Source: Gammaproteobacteria bacterium (GTDB taxonomy: Bacteria > Pseudomonadota > Gammaproteobacteria > SZUA-229). Taken from it: DNA of 5,131 nucleotides. Of this stretch, positions 1 to 5,131 are shown in pieces (position 1 is the first letter of the stretch; each line of letters begins with the position of its first letter). The translations under genes were made by a program, and so were the position numbers. The notes beneath the pieces are model-generated. The model was not told where the DNA came from. It worked only from the letters and a program-made list of their open reading frames with translations, and made no database searches. The stretch is taken from assembly GCA_029287815.1 (NCBI GenBank), contig JARFQK010000064.1, positions 1 through 5,131 of the forward strand, read 5' to 3'.

Positions 1-7
1 AACAACA

Positions 8-2821
8 TTGATCATGCATTTTTTCACGGCTTTGCTGGCAACCCTGCTATTGCTCAGCACCGGGAGTACAGCCCACTCAGCTGCAGAGCAACAACGGCGG
101 TTCTCGATTGCGATCAGCGGCGGCGCCAGCAAGGGTGCGTATGAGGCCGGGCTCAACTGGGCTCTGCTCAATATACTCAGGGACATCGACAAAATGGACG
201 CGGCGTTGGTTGGCCGGGCGAATAGATTTGAAGCAGCCAGCTTCTCCGGCGCATCTGCAGGTGGGATTAATACGCTGCTGTCGGCTCTTAGCTGGTGCAG
301 CCTGCCTCAGGCGAAAGGCGGGCTTGCCGATAGCATTGACGATAATATTTTTCGTGATCTCTGGCTTGGTCCCGATGTCAACCGGCTGTTGCCACCAAGC
401 GCGGATTCGATCTATTACGGTGAGGGCGATGCGCTGCTGTCACGCTACGATCTGCTGCAGGCGGCCGGGATGTTGCGCGAGCAGTGGAATACGCCGAGCT
501 TTCGTCCAGGCTGCCATATTCCCCTCGGTGTCACGGTAACTCGGGTGATACCTGAGGAACTGAAGATCGGCAACATCCCGGTACAGAATCAGCGCATGTA
601 TATTCCGTTCGAGGCCCGCACCCGGGATGATGGCACGCTCGGTTTCTATTTCGAACCGGATGATTTTCCGAGATTGTCTGACCCGGCGATGATCCTGCTG
701 CCTCAAGCGCAAAATGCGCCCGCCTATTCGATCGAGGATCAGCGTATCGAGGATGCGGTGCTAACCAGTTCCGCTTTTCCTGGCGCATTCGGCCGCAAGC
801 GTTTGCAGTACTGTCGGCTCAGCAGCTACGCCGCGGACGATAATGAAAAAAGGGAGCTATCAATCAAACAGCAAGAATCAGCAGCAAAGCTCGTTTGCCC
901 GGAGGGTTACGAACTCGCGCAAGCGGAATTTGCTGACGGCGGTCTGTTCGATAACTTGCCGATTGGTTTGGCACGCCTGCTGGCTGAAGAGCGCAAGCAG
1001 GCCGATGAGACTCTGCTGCCGGCTACCTACATCTACCTTGATCCCGACCGCCTTCGCTATCAAGTGCCCTCACCTGCGGCTCAAACGGCATGCGCCAGTG
1101 AGAACCCTCCGGAAGCCTGTCAGACCATGGATTTCAGTTTGTTCAGCGAGCAGGCTTTGTTGTTGGGTGCCTTGGGCACCGCACGCAAGTATGAACTCTA
1201 CCGTGAGCTGACGAGCGAGTACTGGACATTGAACCTCGCAGAACTAAGTTATCAGCTGGCGGACAAGCTAGAAGCAGCTACAGACCGGATCGAATGTTCG
1301 AAGGACATAGACTTTTTCCGCACTGATCTGAGTTGTGCCGAATCCATTCGTCGCGCCGGTGCATTGCTTGTACTGGGCTATAATCGTGCGATCCTGCCGA
1401 TTACACCACCCTATTCGGCGAAAAAGCTGAGCGGAGCCGGAATCGCCTATGACTGTCAGCGTCAAAAGCGCGAGTCGGTCATAGAGGTTGAGGCGCAATG
1501 CAAAATCGATGTGATCCGAGCTCGCGAATTTCTCGGGCAAATCTTGGTGTCCATCACTGAAAATAAGCAACATGTCCCGGAGGAATTCACAGAACGCGTC
1601 TTAAAGGCAATGCGTTCCATGCACAATGACCGGATTCTTCGCGTTACCAGCCGGGGCGCTCCGATCACCGGTACCCTTTTGAGCGACTTCGGTGCCTTTC
1701 TGGACCTCAAGTTTCGTGAGTACGACTATTATACCGGCGTATATGATGCCGTGATCGTTGCCACTCGAACACTGTGCAGCATGGAATTTTACGAACAACG
1801 CCAGCCGAAGGAATTCCTGCTTTGCCAGGATGCACTGGCTGAGGACTTATACGATTTGATCCACGTCGACATGGATCCTCGCGCCCGCTATGTGTTTGCT
1901 CTTCTGGCGCAGTGGGAGTTTGGTCGCGAAGACGCACTGCGTTTCGCCTACACGCCGCTGCCGGAGGAAGACCGCGACATGCGCATCATCTTTGATGGCT
2001 TGATCAAAACACTGGAAGCCGGTGAAGAAAGTGACATCGTAAAGAAAGAAATGTTTTTCACCGAGAATACGTTCTTCCAGAACCTCAACGATGAGGGTTT
2101 TGAGCCTACGCCGACCGACGATGGCTCTAAGCCCTTGTTGAAAGAGATCATAGCCGACCCGACCAAATGGCCATCCGAGCTCACCCGTCGCATGACCACG
2201 CGCATGGTCTATCTGGAGCAAGAAGCCAGGGATATCTACGCCGCGCGAGAACCTGAACCTGAGTTACGAGAAAACAGTTATACCCCGATCATGGGCATGG
2301 CTGCTTATTCATTGCAGACGGTCACCTATAACTATCCCGATTATACCTTTGCACCATCGACCGCACCTCAGAACTGGATCTGGCGCAACATTATCCCTTA
2401 CGAGTTTGCTTTCGATGCTGTCGACAGAGATATCATCTTCACCTGGCAACCCACCTGGTCCCTGTCGGACAAAGATCTGTTGGCGGTTCGCGCCAGTCTG
2501 GGCCTGGCGGAGGGGATCGTCAATCAAACGCCCAATGAAGTCGAGCGCAAAAACTATGGCGCATTAGGGCCCAGCTATATCCGTCGCACCGGCTCCACTA
2601 CGCTGTCGAGCTGGGGAATCACGCCGACCTGGTACCATAAATGGAGCGACCCTGTTGTGGTCAGTCAGGACACCTTCGGCGGGGACGTGCACGTGAGTTT
2701 CTTTAATGACAGACTTCGGGTAGGCCTGGGCGCAAGGGACGTCAATTTTATTTCTGACACCTGGTTTGTGACTGTTGGTATAACGGATATACCCGGGTTG
2801 ACCTACTGGCTGACACGCTAG
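8..2821 (+). CDS. Exported patatin-like phospholipase, large, with beta-rich C-terminus
   Basis: This is probably a lipid acyl hydrolase of the patatin family acting in the periplasm or outer membrane. Numbering from the TTG at 8, residues 5-26 form a hydrophobic signal peptide, with likely cleavage near SAA/EQ (24-28). The patatin core follows: the oxyanion-hole loop SGGASKGAYEAG (37-48), the nucleophile elbow GASAG with Ser83, the conserved segment LTSSAFPGAFG (252-262), and the catalytic Asp310 in DGG (310-312). The Ser-Asp dyad is therefore intact. Residues 320-760 are mainly helical and include FREYDYYTGVYDA (569-581), which resembles a motif in the C-terminal part of other large patatin-like proteins. 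Residues about 765-937 look beta-rich. All 12 cysteines lie between 97 and 606, which fits disulfides in an exported protein. The frame is open to the left edge. TTG at 8 and ATG at 14 have no visible ribosome site and give an n-region without Lys or Arg, so the true start may lie upstream. The family call is firm, but the substrate is unknown. Confidence 0.92.
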   Translation: MIMHFFTALLATLLLLSTGSTAHSAAEQQRRFSIAISGGASKGAYEAGLNWALLNILRDIDKMDAALVGRANRFEAASFSGASAGGINTLLSALSWCSLPQAKGGLADSIDDNIFRDLWLGPDVNRLLPPSADSIYYGEGDALLSRYDLLQAAGMLREQWNTPSFRPGCHIPLGVTVTRVIPEELKIGNIPVQNQRMYIPFEARTRDDGTLGFYFEPDDFPRLSDPAMILLPQAQNAPAYSIEDQRIEDAVLTSSAFPGAFGRKRLQYCRLSSYAADDNEKRELSIKQQESAAKLVCPEGYELAQAEFADGGLFDNLPIGLARLLAEERKQADETLLPATYIYLDPDRLRYQVPSPAAQTACASENPPEACQTMDFSLFSEQALLLGALGTARKYELYRELTSEYWTLNLAELSYQLADKLEAATDRIECSKDIDFFRTDLSCAESIRRAGALLVLGYNRAILPITPPYSAKKLSGAGIAYDCQRQKRESVIEVEAQCKIDVIRAREFLGQILVSITENKQHVPEEFTERVLKAMRSMHNDRILRVTSRGAPITGTLLSDFGAFLDLKFREYDYYTGVYDAVIVATRTLCSMEFYEQRQPKEFLLCQDALAEDLYDLIHVDMDPRARYVFALLAQWEFGREDALRFAYTPLPEEDRDMRIIFDGLIKTLEAGEESDIVKKEMFFTENTFFQNLNDEGFEPTPTDDGSKPLLKEIIADPTKWPSELTRRMTTRMVYLEQEARDIYAAREPEPELRENSYTPIMGMAAYSLQTVTYNYPDYTFAPSTAPQNWIWRNIIPYEFAFDAVDRDIIFTWQPTWSLSDKDLLAVRASLGLAEGIVNQTPNEVERKNYGALGPSYIRRTGSTTLSSWGITPTWYHKWSDPVVVSQDTFGGDVHVSFFNDRLRVGLGARDVNFISDTWFVTVGITDIPGLTYWLTR
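22..85 (+). other. Signal peptide region of the patatin-like protein
   Basis: The encoded segment runs from FTALLATLLLL through STGSTAHSAA. It has a Leu/Ala hydrophobic core of about 12 residues, then a small-residue c-region with candidate Sec signal peptidase I sites after Ser24 (A-H-S) or Ala26 (S-A-A). No lipobox cysteine is present, so this is not a lipoprotein signal. The positively charged n-region expected of a Sec signal is missing within the window, which bears on the choice of start codon. Confidence 0.75.
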
Positions 2822-2840
2822 ACGAAGCAAGGATGATTTC

Positions 2841-2866
2841 AACGCGAAGACGCAAAGGCCGCAAAG
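2841..2866 (+). repeat. Degenerate 8-9 nt tandem tract, copy 1
   Basis: Three imperfect units are seen: aacgcgaag (2841-2849), acgcaaag (2850-2857) and gccgcaaag (2858-2866). The consensus is roughly (n)ACGCAAAG. The tract starts 20 nt after the phospholipase stop codon and precedes the inverted repeat at 2897-2973. A related four-unit tract sits in the same position and orientation relative to the second inverted repeat. Its function is unknown, and it is most likely part of one composite intergenic repeat. Open frames through the tract are probably not genes. Confidence 0.7.
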
Positions 2867-2896
2867 CTAATATGAAGGGTGAGCAATGCGCAACAC

Positions 2897-2973
2897 TTAG
2901 GGTGCGCCGTGCGCACCAGGGACGAGGAAACGGATTCATCGGTCTGGTTGTCGGTGCGCACGGCGCACCCTAC
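2897..2973. repeat. REPIN-like inverted repeat with self-palindromic arms, copy 1
   Basis: The left arm at 2898-2917 (TAGGGTGCGCCGTGCGCACC) is the perfect 20-bp reverse complement of the right arm at 2953-2972. A 35-nt loop (2918-2952) separates them. Each arm is also a hairpin by itself: GGTGCGC, a 3-nt loop, then GCGCACC (2901-2917 and 2953-2969). The right arm ends in CTAC (2970-2973), the complement of the GTAG head typical of REP units mobilised by RAYT transposases. The left arm has TTAG there instead (2897-2900). The element could cap the 3' end of the phospholipase mRNA or attenuate read-through into the DUF2252 gene. There is no U-tract, so it is not a canonical intrinsic terminator. 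The REPIN assignment is an inference from this architecture. Confidence 0.85.
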
Positions 2974-3004
2974 CGAACCAAATCACGAGAGCTGGATTTG
3001 AGAG

Positions 3005-4384
3005 ATGACAGCAGAAAACTATCAGACCGTTGAAGAACGCGCCGCGCTCGGCAAGTCACTGCGTAAGCAGACGCCGCGCTCTAGTCACGGCGACTGGTCA
3101 CCGGTGGCTGATCGGCCTGATCCAATCAACCTGATCGAAGAGCAAAACAACGGGCGCCTCGAATGGCTGGTGCCGGTGCGGCGCTGGCGCATGTGTGCGT
3201 CGCCCTTCGCCTTCTTTCGCGGCAGCGCCCGCACCATGGCGGCAGACCTCGCAAGCACACCGGTCAGCGGGCTGACAGTGCAACTTTGCGGTGATGCGCA
3301 TCTGGCCAACTTCGGATTGTATGCTTCACCCGAGCGCCAACTCGTTTTCGATATCAACGACTTCGACGAGACTCTGGCTGGGCCCTGGGAGTGGGACATC
3401 AAGCGTCTGGCCGCCAGCTTCATGATCGCTGCACGCCACAACGGGCTCAAAAAAAAGCAAGGCCGCAACGTAACCCGGCGCATGGTCAAGCATTACCGCA
3501 AGGCCATGACTGAGTTCGCTGACATGCGCACGACCGATATCTGGTATGCGATGCTCGATCAAGAAGAATTCCTCGACACAGCGGATAAGGAAGGACGGGA
3601 AGACGAGGCAGAAGAGATCACTGACAAGGCCATGAAAAAGGACAACCTACGGGCATTACAAAAGCACGCCGAGGAAGTCGATGGCCAGTTCCGTATCAAA
3701 CACGAACCACCCGATCTAGTGCCGCTGCGCGACCTGAGCGACGCATTGAGCAGAAACCAATTACAGGAACTGGTCGACTATGCGTTTGATACGTATCGCC
3801 ACAGTGTGACCGATGACATCGAACACCTGCTTGATCGTTTTCGTCCCGTTGATATCGCTTTGAAAGTCGTCGGCGTCAGCAGCGTTGGCAACCGCTGTCT
3901 GATCCTGTTGCTGGCGGGCCGTGATCGCAATGATCCCCTGTTTCTGCAAATAAAGCAGGCGACTTCATCGGTGCTGGAGCAATATCTCAATTTCAGTCCC
4001 TATCAGAACCATGGCCAACGTGTCGTCGAGGGACAGCGCCTGATGCAGGCGGTCAGCGATATTTTTCTCGGCTGGAATGAGAATGAAATAACCGGCAATC
4101 ATTTCTACTGGCGGCAGTTGCACGACTGGAAAGGCTCGATCGATGTCGATGACGTTAACGCCAACGACCTGAAATATCTGGCCCGTTTATGTGGCTGGAC
4201 CCTGGCACGGGCACACGCGCGTTCGGGTGGTCCGGTGGCCATTGCCGGCTATCTTGGTTCCAGCGACAGCTTCGATGAGGCGCTGGTCGAATTTGCCGAG
4301 CGTTATGCCGATCAGAATCAGAAGGATTATGACGCATTCATGGAACGGATAAACAGCGGCAGGCTCACTGCGGTTGAGGGCTGA
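3005..4384 (+). CDS. DUF2252 family protein (COG4320), kinase-like motifs
   Basis: This 459-residue protein is a complete DUF2252 member with no signal peptide or membrane segment, so it is probably cytoplasmic. Its biochemical function is not established. Family hallmarks seen in order are PFAFFRG (67-73), QLCGDAHLANFG (93-104), FDINDFDET (115-123), PWEWDIKRLAAS (127-138), VVGVSSVGNRC (288-298), PLFLQIKQA (311-319), FYWRQLHDWKGS (367-378) and LARAHARSG (400-408). GDAHLAN and DINDFDE resemble the catalytic loop and metal-binding motif of aminoglycoside-phosphotransferase and kinase-like folds. VGVSSVGNR and Lys317 resemble a glycine-rich loop and a nucleotide-contacting lysine, but they lie C-terminal to the catalytic motifs. 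A charged, probably helical insert covers about 187-225. The length is usual for the family. ATG at 3005 has only a weak ribosome site (TGGA at 2993-2996, 8 nt upstream). REPIN-like elements flank the gene on both sides. The family call is firm; the kinase idea is inference. Confidence 0.93.
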   Translation: MTAENYQTVEERAALGKSLRKQTPRSSHGDWSPVADRPDPINLIEEQNNGRLEWLVPVRRWRMCASPFAFFRGSARTMAADLASTPVSGLTVQLCGDAHLANFGLYASPERQLVFDINDFDETLAGPWEWDIKRLAASFMIAARHNGLKKKQGRNVTRRMVKHYRKAMTEFADMRTTDIWYAMLDQEEFLDTADKEGREDEAEEITDKAMKKDNLRALQKHAEEVDGQFRIKHEPPDLVPLRDLSDALSRNQLQELVDYAFDTYRHSVTDDIEHLLDRFRPVDIALKVVGVSSVGNRCLILLLAGRDRNDPLFLQIKQATSSVLEQYLNFSPYQNHGQRVVEGQRLMQAVSDIFLGWNENEITGNHFYWRQLHDWKGSIDVDDVNANDLKYLARLCGWTLARAHARSGGPVAIAGYLGSSDSFDEALVEFAERYADQNQKDYDAFMERINSGRLTAVEG

Positions 4385-4394
4385 GCTTGGATTG

Positions 4395-4429
4395 AACGCA
4401 GAGGCCGCGGAGACACAAAGAACACAAAG
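4395..4429 (+). repeat. Degenerate 8-9 nt tandem tract, copy 2
   Basis: Four imperfect units are seen: aacgcagag (4395-4403), gccgcggag (4404-4412), acacaaag (4413-4420) and aacacaaag (4421-4429). The tract begins 10 nt after the DUF2252 stop codon and lies 7 nt before the GTAG of the second inverted repeat. In copy 1 that spacing is 30 nt. Unit sequences differ between the copies, but order and orientation match, so tract and palindrome appear to form one composite element. No function is known from the sequence. Confidence 0.7.
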
Positions 4430-4436
4430 TAGATAC

Positions 4437-4511
4437 GTAGGGTGCGCCGTGCGCACCAGAATTGTCAGATTAACCGTTCTGGGCCTTTCCGGTGCGCACG
4501 GCGCACCCTAC
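4437..4511. repeat. REPIN-like inverted repeat with self-palindromic arms, copy 2
   Basis: The left arm (4437-4457) and right arm (4491-4511) are perfect 21-bp reverse complements, separated by a 33-nt loop (4458-4490). GTAG heads the left arm (4437-4440), and its complement CTAC ends the right arm (4508-4511), so both REP heads are intact. Each arm folds alone into a 7-bp stem with a 3-nt loop (4441-4457 and 4491-4507). The 20-nt arm core is identical to that of copy 1, whereas the loop shows no clear similarity to it. The element lies between convergent stop codons and ends 2 nt from the cti stop codon. A bidirectional transcript-end role is therefore plausible, although no U-tract is present. 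Confidence 0.88.
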
Positions 4512-4513
4512 CG

Positions 4514-5131
4514 TTATCTGTTCTGGTAACGGTTTAGATCGTAGATGCCGGACAGTTGCGGTTGTTCTCTTTGGTACTGCGCATTGAACCAGTCGGCGTG
4601 CTCCCAGAAATCTTCGCTGGTTCTGCGCTTTCCATAACGCGCGACGAAGGCCTCGTAGGCCTTTCTGCTCTCAATGGCGTCGTACTCTTCGACAAACTTT
4701 TCGATGTCATCCAGATCGACCACGTAGAAGAAATTCGGGTAAGCGCCCTCCAACCAGCGCACTACGGTCTGGGTATCGTATTCATAATCGCGCCGGTCAC
4801 CCAGCTTCTCGCCTTCGAGCATCGAGCTGACGCTTTTATAGGCCTTGTTGCTGATCATAGTGTAAGCCAGATCACCTTCCGGCTTGCCGCCCATCCTGAC
4901 GCGAATAAATGCAACGTCCGGCAAGAACTGGACAACGACACCATCCATCTTTGCCGCACGCTGCATGGCCGTATCGACACGCAATACAGACTCACTCGCT
5001 GTCGGTCTGCATTCGTCCGTCGGGCAACGGTTGATGAAATCACCGTCGCCCGCGAGCGGGCCGAGATAATCTTCAAGGTGTTGGTATAGCTCCAATTGCG
5101 GATTGTCAGTTTGATATCCGGTCACGTATTC
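4514..5131 (-). CDS. cti: Fatty acid cis/trans isomerase, C-terminal part (cut by window edge)
   Basis: Cti converts cis-unsaturated acyl chains of membrane phospholipids to the trans form without moving the double bond. It is a periplasmic, cytochrome-c-like haem enzyme that rigidifies membranes under solvent or heat stress (established for Pseudomonas). Only the last 205 residues are visible. Numbered from the right edge, recognisable segments are QFLPDVAFIRVR (68-79), AYTMISNKAYKSVSSM (89-104), LEGAYPNFFYVVDL (127-140) and a C-terminal block with RYGKRRTSEDFW (165-176), DWFNAQY (180-186) and IYDLNRYQNR (196-205). These match my recollection of the C-terminus of Cti, a protein of roughly 750-790 residues. 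The reading frame is open to the edge, with Glu-Tyr codons before the GTG at 5125, so that GTG is internal and not the start. The haem-binding CxxCH motif and signal peptide would lie outside the window. The TAA stop (4514-4516) directly abuts the repeat. The product is confident, but intactness cannot be judged. Confidence 0.9.
   Translation of the reverse strand, partial: EYVTGYQTDNPQLELYQHLEDYLGPLAGDGDFINRCPTDECRPTASESVLRVDTAMQRAAKMDGVVVQFLPDVAFIRVRMGGKPEGDLAYTMISNKAYKSVSSMLEGEKLGDRRDYEYDTQTVVRWLEGAYPNFFYVVDLDDIEKFVEEYDAIESRKAYEAFVARYGKRRTSEDFWEHADWFNAQYQREQPQLSGIYDLNRYQNR

Noticed and set aside
1847..2221. Minus-strand open frame of 124 codons inside the phospholipase
   Set aside because: It is antisense to a continuous, well-supported coding frame and has no recognisable motif or start signal.
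2897..2973. Canonical Rho-independent terminator
   Set aside because: The stem is strong, but no run of T follows either arm on either strand (CTACCGAACC to the right). Only a weaker structural role can be argued.
2948..2976. Possible promoter for DUF2252: TTGTCG, 17 nt, TACCGA
   Set aside because: The -10 box matches the sigma-70 consensus at only two positions, and the spacer is the GC-rich right arm of the palindrome. The spacing alone is not enough support.
2833..3033. Short plus-strand open frame of 66 codons across the first repeat
   Set aside because: It runs entirely through the tandem tract, the palindrome and the start of the DUF2252 gene in another frame. Its residues are dictated by the repeat, and no ribosome site or family resemblance is seen.
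4187..4456. Minus-strand open frame ending in the DUF2252 gene and starting in the second repeat
   Set aside because: The LCVLCVSAAS-like peptide is simply the translation of the tandem tract, and the rest is antisense to DUF2252.
2838..4512. DUF2252 as cargo of a composite transposon bounded by the two repeats
   Set aside because: No transposase and no target-site duplication are seen. Both elements sit just after stop codons of ordinary genes, which two independent intergenic insertions explain more simply.
4556..5089. Plus-strand open frame of 177 codons opposite cti
   Set aside because: It lies wholly antisense to a strongly recognisable Cti C-terminus. The peptide resembles no known family, so it is a shadow of the codon bias of the real gene.

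Overview
The window holds three protein-coding genes and two copies of a short structured repeat. Everything visible suggests a Gram-negative proteobacterium, most likely a gammaproteobacterium. It has an exported patatin-like phospholipase with a beta-rich C-terminus, a Cti-type fatty acid cis/trans isomerase (an enzyme best known from Pseudomonas and Vibrio), and REP-like palindromes headed by GTAG. The species cannot be named from this sequence.

Layout: (1) Positions 8-2821, plus strand: a large exported patatin-like phospholipase, whose true start may lie just left of the window. (2) Positions 2822-3004: a short intergenic stretch with an 8-9 nt tandem tract, then a perfect 20-bp inverted repeat whose arms are themselves hairpins. 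(3) Positions 3005-4384, plus strand: a complete DUF2252 protein (COG4320) of unknown function with kinase-like motifs. (4) Positions 4385-4513: a second copy of the same composite repeat, filling the gap between two convergent genes. (5) Positions 4514-5131, minus strand: the C-terminal 205 residues of fatty acid cis/trans isomerase, cut by the right edge.

The phospholipase and Cti would both act on membrane lipids from the envelope side, one on ester bonds and the other on acyl-chain double-bond geometry. They are convergent and not in an operon, so a shared pathway is only a suggestion. DUF2252 could be co-transcribed with the phospholipase (same strand, 183-bp gap), but the intervening hairpin element makes this uncertain.

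The most notable signal is the pair of repeats. All four 20-nt arms are identical, while the 35- and 33-nt loops between them show no evident similarity. Three of the four arms begin with GTAG and the fourth with TTAG. That is the architecture of a REPIN, a doublet of inverted REP sequences moved by RAYT (IS200/IS605-like) transposases. Each copy is preceded by a degenerate ACGCAAAG-type tandem tract, and each starts within about 20 nt of an upstream stop codon. No transposase, RNA gene, CRISPR array or complete new system is visible.
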